NCBI RefSeq assembly: GCF_000298295.1
Contig: NZ_AMGM01000025.1
Coordinates: forward strand, 1 to 52,814
Direction: 5' to 3'
Length of the DNA stretch: 52,814 nucleotides
Source of the DNA: Cecembia lonarensis LW9
Lineage (GTDB): Bacteria > Bacteroidota > Bacteroidia > Cytophagales > Cyclobacteriaceae
Numbering within the stretch: the stretch's first letter is position 1; every line of letters starts with the position of its first letter. A model generated the notes under the pieces. It had not been told where the DNA came from and made no database searches. It saw nothing but the letters and a program-made list of their open reading frames with translations. Below are positions 8,378 through 18,467 of this stretch, in pieces. The translations under genes and the position numbers were made by a program.

Positions 8378-11300
8378 TTAAAACCCTACATTAAGACCTA
8401 CAGAGAAAGTTCTGAAAATTGGTGTTACGTTCCAGTCAACACCAAAACTCAATTGTCCCGCAAATACATTGGATTCTGGGTCTAGACCAGAGTAGTTGGT
8501 GAATAGGAAAGGATTCTGGGCCTGAGCAAAGAACCTTGCACTCGAGATGGCACCATTAAAGGCGCTCTGTAGTGTAGCAGCAGGAACTGTGTAACCAAGC
8601 ACGATATTTTGAACCCTTAGGAAATCACCTCTTTCCACAAATCTTGAATTGGAGGTTCCTGTCTGCCACATAACAGCATCTGAACCTGTATACTGTTTAG
8701 GAATATCAGTGACCTGACCAGATTCTGTCCACCTGTTCAATACACTTGCATGATTATTCGAGAATCCTTGACCTAACTGCCCCCTCATGGTCTCATTCAT
8801 GATCACGTTGCCACCAGAAAATCTTAAGAAGACTTCCAAGTCCCAGTTACCATAGGTGAAGTTATTGTTCCAACCTCCCCACCAGGTAGGTAGCGTATTC
8901 CCCAGGAAATCCTGAGTTGGGCCGGTTGCTCCAACTGAAACATCAGAAGGATTGGCAGGATCAAATGCTCTCCAACCTGTCGCTCCAGGAACAAGATTAA
9001 ACTGAACGATATCATCGCCATTAAAATACATAGGGTTTCCGTTGTTAGGATTAACACCAGCCCACCTTACTCCGTAAAGTTGAGCAATTGGTCCACCTTC
9101 AACAGTTCTATTATACGTACCTACAATAGGCTGAACCAAATTCGTTACTTCGTTTCGCAATAGGGAGATATTGAAGTCAGTGTTCCAAGAGAAGTTGCCT
9201 CTATTGATCACATTACTCATTACACGAAGCTCTATACCTTCGTTGAACATGGCACCAATATTCTGGTTAATGGAATTACCTGGAACCCCCAAAGAAGGAA
9301 TTGTAGGCGCACTCAAAATCAACCCATCGATATTGTTTCTAAAAACATCAGCTGCTAATGTTACTCTTCCGATAGTCATGTCAACACCGGCGTTGAATTT
9401 TTTAGAAGTTTCCCATAACAAGCCTCTGTTGGCAATTCTATTATACCCCAATCCGGCACCTGCACCACCCAAAACCGGATTAAATCCGCCAAAAGCAGCA
9501 AAAGTTCCGATTTCAGTATTTCCGACTTCAGCATAAGAAGCCCTTACTTTAAAATCAGAGATCAGGTTTGAATTGAAAAAAGCTTCATCAGAAAGCCTCC
9601 ATCCCACGGAACCCCCAAAGAAGGTACCTCTTTGGTTTTCTCTGGCCAAATCGGAGATCCCGTCATTCCTTAAAGTAAAGGATAACAAATACTTTCCTCT
9701 GTAACCATAGTTTACCCTGCTGAAATACGAATCAAACCCACGTTCTGCAAAACCACCTCCGGAAAACTGATTGTTAAAAGAACCGGAGATCAGATTATCC
9801 CTTCTAAAAAAATCATCGGAGAAATCATTACCTGAAGCAGAGAAATTATAGAAATTATCGTACTGGTATTCCATACCTAAGGTCACATTTAAGGTATGGT
9901 CATCCGCAATAATGGTCTGATAATTCAAAGTGTTCTGCCAGTTCCATCGCTGCACAGGGTTAAATGCCATGAATACAGAACCGTTAACACTCTGGCCATC
10001 TCCATGTCTCGGGTCTAAAGACTGAAAATCATCCGCTAGGGTTAAATCAACACCCACCATGGACCTTGCCGTCAATCCTTTAACAATATCCAATTCACCA
10101 TAGGCATTACCCAAAACTCTATGTACTCGGTTTCTGAATAAATTGTTAGCCAATACAAAACCGATATTAGGCAGGTTATTATCAGGCCCCGCAAGGTTGG
10201 CCCCAAGTCCAGTTGTCCTACCATCAGGGGTTACATTAAAACCATCAAAGGCAATATTATCAGGATCAAAAGGAGAAACATTTGGCAATGCTCTTGTTGC
10301 GTTCAACATGACACCGGACAAGGAATTTGCACCTTGGTTCAAGCCATTGATTTCAGTGAATGAATAGTTAAGAGATGTACCTATTCTGAAGGACTTGGAT
10401 ACACTATGATCAACATTGGCCCTGAAAGTATATCTTCTCAAATCGTTCACATCCAACGCAGACTCCTGTTCTGTAAAGCCCATAGAAAAGAAATACTTGG
10501 TTGCATCAGAACCACCGGAAATAGAAAGGTTGTGTTGCTGGGTAAACCCTCTTCTCAAGATCAAATCTTGCCAGTCAGTATTGATTCCTGAAGGGTTGGC
10601 CAATGGTGATTGATTGGCATTTGCCCTTCTCTCATTCGCGATCGTAACAAAATCATCACCATTCAAAAGATCAAAGCGGTTTTGAGCTTCATTAAAACCA
10701 ATCGCTGTATTGTAATTTACCTGTGCTTTACCGGAAGAACCCCTTTTGGTTGTAATCAAGATAACGCCATTGGCAGCTCTTGAACCAAAGATGGCAGTTG
10801 CTGAACCATCTTTCAACACTTCAAAAGACTCAATGTCCGCTGGGTTGATATTCGCCAAAGGGTTGGAAGCATTAACAGCAGACCTGTCCGCATCTACTAC
10901 CGGTACACCATCAATTACAATCAGTGGGCTGGCACTACCCGTAATGGAGTTAACACCCCTGATTCTAATAATCGGAGCAGCACCCAATGTCCCATTGGGT
11001 GTAGTAATCTGTACACCAGGAGCACGGCCTGCCAATTGGGATTCAAAAGAAGGTGTTACCAGGTTTTCAATGGCCCTGTTATCAATAGAGGTCACTGAAC
11101 CGGTTATATCTCTTCTTTCTTGGGTACCATATCCCACTACTACAACTTCACCCAATGTCTTTAAATCGGGCTGTAAGACGACATTAATGACCGAATTATT
11201 TCCAATTGTCATTTCCCTCGTCAAAAATCCAACAAAACTAAAAACCAACACATTTCTGCCCTCGGGTACAGAAAGGCTGTAATTACCATCAAAATCGGTA

Positions 11301-11458
11301 ACAGTACCGATCGTGGTCCCTTTAACCACGACGTTTACCCCTGGGATACCCTCCGGTTCTTCCGGTGAGGTTACCTTTCCAGAGATCGTCCTACTTTGCG
11401 CAAACAATGACACTGCCGTCATCGTCATCAACGCGACAACTAATAAAACTTTCTTCAT
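8378..11458 (-). CDS. SusC/RagA-family TonB-linked outer-membrane transporter
   Basis: A 1026-residue TonB-dependent transporter of standard SusC form: signal peptide (MKKVLLVVALMTMTAVSLFAQ), carboxypeptidase-D-regulatory-like domain (about 22-105), the signature LGEVVVVGYGTQERRDITG, a plug with SPLIVIDGVPV and SFEVLKDGSATAIFGSRAA, NGVILITTKRG, then a large barrel ending in FSVGLNVGF. No N-terminal STN/anti-sigma-interacting domain is visible, so control by an ECF sigma factor through this receptor is unlikely. The upstream 252 bp (11459-11710) is AT-rich; I could not pick out a convincing promoter. Confidence 0.96.
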   Translation of the reverse strand: MKKVLLVVALMTMTAVSLFAQSRTISGKVTSPEEPEGIPGVNVVVKGTTIGTVTDFDGNYSLSVPEGRNVLVFSFVGFLTREMTIGNNSVINVVLQPDLKTLGEVVVVGYGTQERRDITGSVTSIDNRAIENLVTPSFESQLAGRAPGVQITTPNGTLGAAPIIRIRGVNSITGSASPLIVIDGVPVVDADRSAVNASNPLANINPADIESFEVLKDGSATAIFGSRAANGVILITTKRGSSGKAQVNYNTAIGFNEAQNRFDLLNGDDFVTIANERRANANQSPLANPSGINTDWQDLILRRGFTQQHNLSISGGSDATKYFFSMGFTEQESALDVNDLRRYTFRANVDHSVSKSFRIGTSLNYSFTEINGLNQGANSLSGVMLNATRALPNVSPFDPDNIAFDGFNVTPDGRTTGLGANLAGPDNNLPNIGFVLANNLFRNRVHRVLGNAYGELDIVKGLTARSMVGVDLTLADDFQSLDPRHGDGQSVNGSVFMAFNPVQRWNWQNTLNYQTIIADDHTLNVTLGMEYQYDNFYNFSASGNDFSDDFFRRDNLISGSFNNQFSGGGFAERGFDSYFSRVNYGYRGKYLLSFTLRNDGISDLARENQRGTFFGGSVGWRLSDEAFFNSNLISDFKVRASYAEVGNTEIGTFAAFGGFNPVLGGAGAGLGYNRIANRGLLWETSKKFNAGVDMTIGRVTLAADVFRNNIDGLILSAPTIPSLGVPGNSINQNIGAMFNEGIELRVMSNVINRGNFSWNTDFNISLLRNEVTNLVQPIVGTYNRTVEGGPIAQLYGVRWAGVNPNNGNPMYFNGDDIVQFNLVPGATGWRAFDPANPSDVSVGATGPTQDFLGNTLPTWWGGWNNNFTYGNWDLEVFLRFSGGNVIMNETMRGQLGQGFSNNHASVLNRWTESGQVTDIPKQYTGSDAVMWQTGTSNSRFVERGDFLRVQNIVLGYTVPAATLQSAFNGAISSARFFAQAQNPFLFTNYSGLDPESNVFAGQLSFGVDWNVTPIFRTFSVGLNVGF

Positions 11459-11710
11459 ATTTAAAGATTTAAACTAGTAATTCAATCGTGCATTTTAGCA
11501 ACAAATCGACTGATTTACAATGAATTAAATATTCTTATGGTATTAATAAACTAAATTTATAAAATAAAAAATTTCGGAATTTAAGCTGCTTAAAAAATCT
11601 TATTCAAACTATTCCAATAATTCACAATACAAAAACGTACTCCTTAATTCAAGAAACAATAATTTAACATTTGTTGAAAATTTTTAAAAAAATTAAGTTT
11701 TTTTCTCCAA

Positions 11711-13627
11711 CTATAAAATCGATATAGTAATCCGTCTATTCAAGGCTCGGTTCTCTGCGGAATCATTGGGCATTATTGGCTCTTGGTCACCCATACCTTC
11801 TGAAAACAATCGGGCTTCAGGAATTCCTTTGGATAATAGAAACTGCCTGACACTTTCAGCACGTCTTTGACTAAGGTTTTGATTATAATTAGCATTTCCA
11901 ACATTATCAGTATGACCTGTGATAAGAATTTTTACCTGTGGGTTTTCCTTCAGGAAATCTAAAAGACGTGAAAGAGAACTCATGGATTCCTGTCTCAACT
12001 CATCTTTATCAAAATCAAAAAATATATTTTCAAACACAAATGCTTCCCCTGCAGCTATCGGTGTCAAAGAAATCTCCAGATTTTCCTGATCTTTTAAATT
12101 ATCCCGTTCAACATTAAAAATTTTGGGAAGGTAACCCTTCTTTTCAACATATAATCCTGAAAAGGACCGGTCAGGGTAAATCATCATGAATTCACCTGTT
12201 TTTCCATCCGAACGAAACTCATAAAGCGTACTGTCATTGCTTAAGCTTACCAAAGATAGCTTCGCATCAATAGGTTGCCCAGTTTTACCATTAAGCACTT
12301 TGCCTTGCGAAACAACCAGTTTTTCACCTAAAGCGATCTCATCAGGAAATTTAAACCGGTACAATAAAGACCTTTCCACCTTACCACCTTTGAAATAGCT
12401 CTCGGTGTAATAGGCATAATCCCTTTGTGCAGTGATGAATAATGAAAATTGGTCCTGATGATCATTAATCGGGTAACCTAAGTTTTCAGGAGTTGAAAAC
12501 TCACCTTTCACCACCCGTGAAACAAAAATATCCATTCCTCCAAACCCTTCATGCCCGTTGGAAGCAAAGAAAAGAATTTCATTGTTGAAGTAAATGAAAG
12601 GAGATACTTCATCTTTTGGGGTATTGATGACTGGACCTAAGTTTTTTGCTTCTGACCATGAACCATCGGGCATCCTTAGGGAATACCAAATATCATTGCC
12701 CCCATACCCTCCTCTTCGGTTGGATGAAAAAAACAAAATCCTACCATCTGCCGATAGGGAAGGCTGGGAATCCCATGATCTCGAATTGACATTTTTCCCC
12801 ATATTTTGGGAGCGCTGCCATTGACCATTTACCTTGTAAGCTACATAAAGGTCACAACTGCCAAAAGAATCCGGAGCATCACAGGAAGTATAGATCAGAA
12901 TATTGCCATCAGCTGAAATGGTACATGTTCCTTCATTATAGTAAGTATTGATTTTCTCCGAAATCCCCTCGGGCTTAGACCAACCTAAGCCATCATCAAA
13001 ATATGAAACAAAAATATCTTCCGTTTGATAATTCTCCAGACCATCCCTTTTGGTAAACAAAAGTTTCTTACTGTCTGCAGTCAAGACTGGAAAATACTGA
13101 AGGGTAAAACCATTGATAGGTTCTGGCAACCTTTCTTTCTCGATGAACAGTCTTCTGTCCAACTGACTGCTAATAAAATCTATTCGGGTCTTTATCTGCC
13201 CATAATCATGAGACTTTTGAAAGGTTTCATTCAGAAATTGATGCGAACTTTCAAATTCAGAGATGGCTTTGCCAAATTCCCCTGTCGCCAAATACAAGTG
13301 CACTTTTAACCAGGAAAAATCTCCTTTGATTCTATCCTGGGCTTTTACTGCCCGCGCTTCTCCCCTATTGACTACCTCCAAAGCCTCCACGGGATTGCCT
13401 TTGGTCAACAATACCCTCCCCCATTTGATGTATGACTCTAAAAAATTCGCCTCACGCTGAATTGAAGCCCTATATTTCTCAATGGCTTCATCGTATTGGC
13501 GATTTTTAACCAACTCATCCCCTTGCTCATGCAACTTGATCGCCCTTGAATCTATAATAGAATAGGTTTGTCCCAGTGTTACAGTAACACTGAAAATCAA
13601 GCAAAAAAGAAGCAGGGCAATTCTCAT
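11711..13627 (-). CDS. OmpA-family protein with TPR-like and PD40 propeller repeats
   Basis: Outer-membrane or periplasmic protein of about 638 residues expected to anchor to peptidoglycan. I choose the ATG at 13627 because it starts a signal peptide (MRIALLLFCLIFSVTVTLG) and lies 4 bp after the queE stop; the longer reading from 13696 would overlap queE. The order is TPR-like helices (about residues 30-130), PD40/WD40-like propeller blades (about 180-400, e.g. PSLSADGRILFFSSNRRGG and NDIWYSLR), a carboxypeptidase-regulatory-like domain (about 425-510) and a C-terminal OmpA domain with ITGHTDNVGNANYNQNLSQ and RRAESVRQFLLSKG. This architecture is common in Bacteroidota; some members serve the type IX secretion apparatus, but I cannot assign that role here. 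Confidence 0.9.
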   Translation of the reverse strand: MRIALLLFCLIFSVTVTLGQTYSIIDSRAIKLHEQGDELVKNRQYDEAIEKYRASIQREANFLESYIKWGRVLLTKGNPVEALEVVNRGEARAVKAQDRIKGDFSWLKVHLYLATGEFGKAISEFESSHQFLNETFQKSHDYGQIKTRIDFISSQLDRRLFIEKERLPEPINGFTLQYFPVLTADSKKLLFTKRDGLENYQTEDIFVSYFDDGLGWSKPEGISEKINTYYNEGTCTISADGNILIYTSCDAPDSFGSCDLYVAYKVNGQWQRSQNMGKNVNSRSWDSQPSLSADGRILFFSSNRRGGYGGNDIWYSLRMPDGSWSEAKNLGPVINTPKDEVSPFIYFNNEILFFASNGHEGFGGMDIFVSRVVKGEFSTPENLGYPINDHQDQFSLFITAQRDYAYYTESYFKGGKVERSLLYRFKFPDEIALGEKLVVSQGKVLNGKTGQPIDAKLSLVSLSNDSTLYEFRSDGKTGEFMMIYPDRSFSGLYVEKKGYLPKIFNVERDNLKDQENLEISLTPIAAGEAFVFENIFFDFDKDELRQESMSSLSRLLDFLKENPQVKILITGHTDNVGNANYNQNLSQRRAESVRQFLLSKGIPEARLFSEGMGDQEPIMPNDSAENRALNRRITISIL

Positions 13628-13631
13628 GTCT

Positions 13632-14258
13632 TTATGGAATGTCCATAAATTTATGAGTTTGGAGGGAAATTTTCCAATCTGGATGGTTTTTAACATAATT
13701 TATGATGCCTTCCAACATCTGAGTGGACTTACTCCATTCCGGTTGAAGAAGCTTTTTACAAGCTTTATTCACCAATGCAGCATGTTTTTCAGCAAATTCA
13801 AAGTCAGACTTATGAAAAATAACAACCTTCAATTCATCGGCCTTGGTATAAATGGATGGATGCGGAGCCTTGAATTTTTTAGGTGAAAAACACACCCAAT
13901 CGAAATTTCCCGAAAAAGGATGTGCTCCGGAAGTTTCTATATGGATGGTAAAGCCTCTTTCTTTAAGTAATGCTGTTAATGGATCAAGGTTATACATCAA
14001 AGGCTCCCCGCCAGTGATGACAATCATTCTTCCCGGATAAATTAGAGCTTGATCTACTATTTCTTCAATCCCCAATACCGGCCATTTCTCAGCTTCCCAT
14101 GACTCCTTGACATCGCACCATACACAACCCACATCACAACCACCTAATCTTAAAAAATATGCTGGATTTCCGGCATGCATGCCTTCTCCTTGTATTGTAT
14201 AAAAAGCTTCCATGACAGGAAGCATCAATCCTTCTTTGATCTTCAGTTTTTTATCCAT
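13632..14258 (-). CDS. queE: 7-carboxy-7-deazaguanine synthase (radical SAM)
   Basis: Converts 6-carboxytetrahydropterin to 7-carboxy-7-deazaguanine, the ring-contraction step of queuosine/preQ0 synthesis, in the cytoplasm. The 208-residue protein has YTIQGEG near the N-terminus and the [4Fe-4S] cluster motif C41-x3-C45-x2-C48 (CDVGCVWCD), plus ITGGEPLMY for SAM binding. The frame stays open to 14384, but I place the start at 14258: the extra 42 codons cross a terminator (14344-14372) and a promoter (14309-14336). The OmpA-family gene follows after 4 bp, so the two are probably cotranscribed without an obvious functional link. Confidence 0.95.
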   Translation of the reverse strand: MDKKLKIKEGLMLPVMEAFYTIQGEGMHAGNPAYFLRLGGCDVGCVWCDVKESWEAEKWPVLGIEEIVDQALIYPGRMIVITGGEPLMYNLDPLTALLKERGFTIHIETSGAHPFSGNFDWVCFSPKKFKAPHPSIYTKADELKVVIFHKSDFEFAEKHAALVNKACKKLLQPEWSKSTQMLEGIINYVKNHPDWKISLQTHKFMDIP

Positions 14259-14308
14259 CTCAATTTTTGTTGAAGCGGGTAATTGAACCGCCTTAGTTTT
14301 TCGGACTG

Positions 14309-14336
14309 CAAAGGTAGAACAAAAAGTTCCAGCAAA
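14309..14336 (-). promoter_or_regulatory. Bacteroidota-type promoter for queE
   Basis: On the minus strand a -7 box TACCTTTG (14309-14316) is preceded by TTTG (14333-14336) with a 16-bp spacer, close to the family consensus TTTG...TAnnTTTG. It lies about 50 bp upstream of the chosen queE start and just downstream of the preceding terminator, which fits a separate transcription unit. Confidence 0.55.
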
Positions 14337-14343
14337 AAAATCC

Positions 14344-14372
14344 AATAAAAAAACCTCCGTTTCCAGAGGTTT
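14344..14372 (-). terminator. Rho-independent terminator after the exported TIM-barrel gene
   Basis: AAACCTC (14351-14357) and GAGGTTT (14366-14372) form a 7-bp stem around an 8-nt loop; on the minus strand it runs into a T-rich tract. It starts about 20 bp after the stop of the 14393-15229 gene. Confidence 0.75.
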
Positions 14373-14392
14373 CGAGAAGCGCAATATAAGCT

Positions 14393-15229
14393 TTATTTTT
14401 CCGCCATAACCTGCTTGATAAAGGCTACACTTTGAGGAATCTGTTGTACAGACCTTGAAGATTCATCTTCAATGATCAGGTATTCAGTACCCACTTTCAT
14501 GGCCTGCTTGATCAAACCGCGTATATCCACATCGCCTGTACCCAGGACCACATTAGTTTCCACATCACCTCTCCCATCAGAACTACCCGGAGTGCCATGG
14601 GCCCTGTCTTTTAAATGCAGCAAGGGGAATTTTTTTGGGTATTTTTTCATAATGGCCAAGGGATCTCCTCCCCCCATCTGCACCCAATAAACATCCATAT
14701 TAAACGCATAATTTTTTGAATGCTTTAAAAGCTCATCGAAAAGCACTCCCTTTCCATGAGGCTTAAACTCATAGCCGTGGGGGTGATAACATAATGTAAT
14801 GCCAGCATCTTTAAGAATTTTTCCAGCCTCATTGAAGACCTTAATGGCTTCTTGGGTTTCTTTTATACTGAAGTTACCATTCTCATGAGGAATCCAAAAA
14901 CAGGTAGCATATTTCGCACCATAAGCTTTAGCATTGTCTATGATGGCCTGGGGGTTTTCCTGTAACAATTTAAAGTCCGCTCCAACTCCAATCACTGAAA
15001 GCCCAAGGCCAGAAATAAAGGCTTTATATTCCTCTAACTCCATGCCATAAGTGCCTCCACCTTCCAGGTATTTGATTCCCCAATCGGCTACCAATTGGTG
15101 AGAACCTTTCATATCTTCCCGCATTTCATTCCTTAAGGAATAAAGTTGCAGGGCGATCTCTTGGGCCATTAGAGAACCTGACAACAAAATCATTAAGCCC
15201 ACACTCAAAATTCTTGTAATACTTTTCAT
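14393..15229 (-). CDS. Exported sugar phosphate isomerase/epimerase-like TIM-barrel protein (AP_endonuc_2 fold)
   Basis: A 278-residue protein with a Sec signal (MKSITRILSVGLMILLSGSLMAQ), so it acts in the periplasm. The fold is the xylose-isomerase-like TIM barrel. Probable metal ligands lie in CYHPHGYEF, the Asp of NMDVYW, the His of LLHLKD and the Glu of LIIEDE. Exported members of this fold near Gfo/Idh/MocA and DUF1080 genes are candidates for 3-keto-glycoside lyases or epimerases; that role is inferred from context. It is divergent from the NHL-repeat gene at 15357. The start context AAACCTATGAA is shared with the ThuA-like and epimerase genes at 43.8 and 45.0 kb. A terminator follows. 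Confidence 0.85.
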   Translation of the reverse strand: MKSITRILSVGLMILLSGSLMAQEIALQLYSLRNEMREDMKGSHQLVADWGIKYLEGGGTYGMELEEYKAFISGLGLSVIGVGADFKLLQENPQAIIDNAKAYGAKYATCFWIPHENGNFSIKETQEAIKVFNEAGKILKDAGITLCYHPHGYEFKPHGKGVLFDELLKHSKNYAFNMDVYWVQMGGGDPLAIMKKYPKKFPLLHLKDRAHGTPGSSDGRGDVETNVVLGTGDVDIRGLIKQAMKVGTEYLIIEDESSRSVQQIPQSVAFIKQVMAEK

Positions 15230-15356
15230 AGGTTTTAATTGGGTTTGATTTTGAAATTAATGAAAATCCGTCTTCTATCAATAAGTATTTTTTACAAATG
15301 GTATTTTACTATGCTGTTTTTTTTAGATATTTTGTTTTGAATTTCTAAAAATCACC

Positions 15357-16403
15357 ATGACAACCATCAATCGGAGAGATTTTCTTAAACAAACCGCCCT
15401 TTCGGGTTTAGCCATGAGCACCTTTCCCCTTTCAGCCTTCCAACTAAAAAAAGACACCATCATTGGTCATGGTGATTTCACCTACAAAGTGGATTTAAAT
15501 TGGGGCGATCTAGACCCCAGTAAATTCCCTGTGAACAATTGCCATGAAATGGTGATGGATAAAAAAGGTCGCCTATTCATGGTCACAGACGAGCCTAAAA
15601 ACAATATCCTGATCTATGACCAATCGGGAAAAATCCTTGGCTCATGGACCCTAAACCTTGCTTCTGCCCATGGACTTTCTTTGTACCAAGAAGGCGGAGA
15701 AGAATTTCTCTGGATTGTAGACAATGGGGGCAGGGTCATCAAAACGGATTTAAATGGAAGAATTATTACTGAAATCCTTAATCCAGTCGGTCAAGGAATT
15801 TATGCTGAAGGGATGCGCTATACCCCTACAGAAACGGCAGTAGCTCCTAATGGGGATCTTTACGTTACAGATGGTTATGGCTCCCAATTTGTCCTTCAAT
15901 ATGACGCAAAAGGAAACTTCATTAGAAAGTTTGGTGGTGATGGACATGAAGACCATCAATTTAAAACAGTGCATGGAGTAGCAGTGGATCAAAGAAAAGG
16001 AGCTGAGCCCACTTTACTCTGTACATCAAGGGGCCATAATTCCTTCAAAAGATTCACCATGGAAGGAGAGTATTTGGAGACTATTTTTCTACCTGGGGCA
16101 TTTGTCTGTAGACCGGTGATTCACGGTAAAAACCTCTATGCAGGTGTGTGCTGGTCCAGGAAAAAATACCTCGAACAAATGGATAATTCGGGTTTTGTCA
16201 CCATACTGGATGAAAATGACAAGGTGGTTTCCAATCCGGGAGGAACGGCTCCTAGATACCTTGATGGTGAACTGCAGCTTATGGTACAACAAGAGACCAT
16301 CTTCAAGCATTGCCATGATGTCTGTATAGATCAGGACGAGAATATTTATGTCTGCCAGTGGAATGCAAATAAGACCTATCCTATTAAACTTACCCGGGTT
16401 TAA
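15357..16403 (+). CDS. Tat-exported NHL-repeat (beta-propeller) protein
   Basis: A 348-residue protein with a twin-arginine signal (NRRDFLKQTALSGLAMSTFP), then repeated propeller strands of NHL type: VMDKKGRLFMVTDEP, ILIYDQSGKILGSW, VAPNGDLYVTDGYG, VLQYDAKGNFIRKFG and VCIDQDENIYVCQW. These fit a six-bladed propeller, and the family is often annotated as peptidase-like or 6-bladed beta-propeller. No catalytic motif is obvious; a binding role, or lactonase-like activity, is possible. It is divergent from the TIM-barrel gene (127-bp shared promoter region) and convergent with the DUF1080 gene, with only 12 bp between stops. Confidence 0.85.
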   Translation: MTTINRRDFLKQTALSGLAMSTFPLSAFQLKKDTIIGHGDFTYKVDLNWGDLDPSKFPVNNCHEMVMDKKGRLFMVTDEPKNNILIYDQSGKILGSWTLNLASAHGLSLYQEGGEEFLWIVDNGGRVIKTDLNGRIITEILNPVGQGIYAEGMRYTPTETAVAPNGDLYVTDGYGSQFVLQYDAKGNFIRKFGGDGHEDHQFKTVHGVAVDQRKGAEPTLLCTSRGHNSFKRFTMEGEYLETIFLPGAFVCRPVIHGKNLYAGVCWSRKKYLEQMDNSGFVTILDENDKVVSNPGGTAPRYLDGELQLMVQQETIFKHCHDVCIDQDENIYVCQWNANKTYPIKLTRV

Positions 16404-16415
16404 CTTCCTTTTTTT

Positions 16416-17156
16416 CTAATTTATTAGCGGTGCAATCTGATCTTCGGTAATCACGCCGGCTGGCAATTCTGTTATCCTAAGATTCCTGAAATGGATTGGC
16501 GCTCCTTCTGATTCCAAACAGATATACCCCTTTCTTTGGGTAGACTGACTGATCCCATTGACAAATTTACCATTAACAGAAAGTTTGATGACCCCATCCA
16601 CACAAACAACCACATAGGTATTCCACTCTCCTTTTCCCAAGCAGCGGTTTTCTATGGATTTGCTTCTGGTTCCCCTTGGATTGTCAGGAACAGTTTCTAC
16701 TCCCCCAACCCCGAACAATTCGCCATGCACATAGGCGATGGGAGGTAAAACTCCGTCTTTCTTATTTTGATTCACCCAATCCAATTCCAACATCTGTACC
16801 TCCACCCCATCGGGGAGCCTATTTTCTCCCGGTACAGCACTGCTCCAGACAAATGTACCTGAGTTCCCACCTGCTTCCATGTGCTTCCACTCGATGTGCA
16901 TGATGAAATTTTGGTATTGCTTTTCTGAACGGATGACACCTATAGGCAAACCCTTACACACCAGTTCTTCCCCTTCAAAATACCAAGAATCTTTTCCGGT
17001 ATTGACATCAAACCACTTGATTGGGGTTTCTAAGGGAGTTTCCGATGCCACCAAAGCATCCAAGCCTTTTACTGTACCAAACTCAAATAAATATTCCTGG
17101 GCATTGCTTTGAAACACGAAAGCAAGCAAAAACCCAATCAAAATCGCTTTTCTCAT
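16416..17156 (-). CDS. DUF1080 protein (3-keto-disaccharide hydrolase-like concanavalin fold)
   Basis: A 246-residue exported protein ([20 protein letters not shown] signal). The body is a DUF1080 beta-sandwich: [63 protein letters not shown] and [12 protein letters not shown]. Pfam now describes DUF1080 as 3-keto-disaccharide hydrolase-like, and family members have been linked to cleavage or hydration of 3-keto sugars made by Gfo/Idh/MocA oxidoreductases. Here such an oxidoreductase lies directly upstream (24 bp gap, same strand), which supports that link. Substrate and exact reaction remain inferred. Confidence 0.9.
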   Translation of the reverse strand: MRKAILIGFLLAFVFQSNAQEYLFEFGTVKGLDALVASETPLETPIKWFDVNTGKDSWYFEGEELVCKGLPIGVIRSEKQYQNFIMHIEWKHMEAGGNSGTFVWSSAVPGENRLPDGVEVQMLELDWVNQNKKDGVLPPIAYVHGELFGVGGVETVPDNPRGTRSKSIENRCLGKGEWNTYVVVCVDGVIKLSVNGKFVNGISQSTQRKGYICLESEGAPIHFRNLRITELPAGVITEDQIAPLIN

Positions 17157-17180
17157 ATCTACTACTTGGATTAAATATCA

Positions 17181-18467
17181 TTACAAAACTTTCGTGACAC
17201 CAGGAACCGCCACTGGAGGTACAGGCCAGACCAAATTCCAATCATAATCTTCCATCTTTGGTCCTAGAATCAGATTAGACTTCATGGCATCATCCCAAGA
17301 AATCGTCTGTCCACTGTAGGCCGCCATTCTCCCTATGATGGCAAGCATGGTAGAGTTGGCCATCAACTCCCCCTCATTAAGCGGTTTATCGGCCCGGATT
17401 GCGGCAAACAATTCCTCGTGCTGTGTTTCATAGGGATTGTTTTTTTCACCTTCATAACTCCAAGAGTTTCGACCGCTGATCAGATGGGTTTGTCTGCCAA
17501 TATCAATAAGCGCATCCCCTTCTCTTCCCACAATCTCTGCCCGGTTGGTATTGGAACTACCCTGCTGCTGTCTGCTAAAATGTACCCCCTTGACGCCATT
17601 GGGGTATTCGTATTCTATAGCAAAATGATCATAGATATTGCCCCACTTTGCTTCTGTCCTTGATTGTCTGCCGCCTGTCCCTGTGACCCTGATCGGCAAT
17701 TGTCCTCCAAGTGCCCAAGACATCAAGTCCAAGCTGTGCACCATCATTTCCACAATATAATCTCCCGACAACCAATCATAATAATACCAATTCCTCAATT
17801 GGTATTCCATTTCTGTCCAGTTAGGCTTTCTTTCCTTGTACCAAAGTCCTCCACCGTTTCTCACCGTCATAATAGACCTCACCTCCCCAATATCCCCTTG
17901 ATCGATTTTTTCAAAAAGGGCTCTTTTGGGAAAATCATAGCGATAAGTAAAACCAGAAACCACAGACAATCCTTTTTCCTTAGCTTTTTTGGCTGCTTCT
18001 AATACTGCCCTGACGCCTGGTGCATCTACCGCAACCGGTTTCTCACAGAACACATGCTTCCCTGCAGCCACTGCTTCAGTAAAATGATGTGGCCTAAAAG
18101 CAGGAGGAGTAGTCAAAATGACCACATCCACATCGGAGTCCAAGACCTTCCTGTAAGCATCAAAACCAATAAACTGATGGGCCTTATCCACTTTGACCTG
18201 ATTTGGATTGACCATCATTAGGTTATTGTAAGATTCTTCCAGGTGATCAGGAAAAATATCCGCCATACAGGTCAATATGGCATCAGGGTCAGCCTTTAAA
18301 GCCTGTGCTGCCGCACCTGTTCCTCTGCCACCACAACCTATAAGACCTACTTTCAAAACTTTATTTACCGAGGCATGGGCAGGTTGAAACGAAAATGTCA
18401 ATGGCAATGCAGCAGTGCCTACAATGGCCACTCCAGTCGATTTCAGGAAATTTCTTCTTTGGTTCAT
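17181..18467 (-). CDS. Tat-exported Gfo/Idh/MocA oxidoreductase (paired with DUF1080)
   Basis: A 428-residue NAD(P)-dependent oxidoreductase-fold protein with a twin-arginine signal (NQRRNFLKSTGVAIVGTAA). The Rossmann domain has an intact VGLIGCGGRGTG loop and the CEKPV motif whose lysine is used in the family. The C-terminal alpha/beta domain follows. The Tat route would let the enzyme fold with its nicotinamide cofactor before export, as in glucose-fructose oxidoreductase. It is cotranscribed with the DUF1080 gene. GH109-type NAD-dependent glycosidase activity is an alternative. It is divergent from the 18751 paralogue across 283 bp of AT-rich DNA with no clear operator. Confidence 0.92.
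   Translation of the reverse strand: MNQRRNFLKSTGVAIVGTAALPLTFSFQPAHASVNKVLKVGLIGCGGRGTGAAAQALKADPDAILTCMADIFPDHLEESYNNLMMVNPNQVKVDKAHQFIGFDAYRKVLDSDVDVVILTTPPAFRPHHFTEAVAAGKHVFCEKPVAVDAPGVRAVLEAAKKAKEKGLSVVSGFTYRYDFPKRALFEKIDQGDIGEVRSIMTVRNGGGLWYKERKPNWTEMEYQLRNWYYYDWLSGDYIVEMMVHSLDLMSWALGGQLPIRVTGTGGRQSRTEAKWGNIYDHFAIEYEYPNGVKGVHFSRQQQGSSNTNRAEIVGREGDALIDIGRQTHLISGRNSWSYEGEKNNPYETQHEELFAAIRADKPLNEGELMANSTMLAIIGRMAAYSGQTISWDDAMKSNLILGPKMEDYDWNLVWPVPPVAVPGVTKVL

Noticed and set aside
10746-11282. 178-residue plus-strand frame opposite the second susC
   Set aside because: Low-complexity antisense of the conserved plug domain; no start signal or domain.
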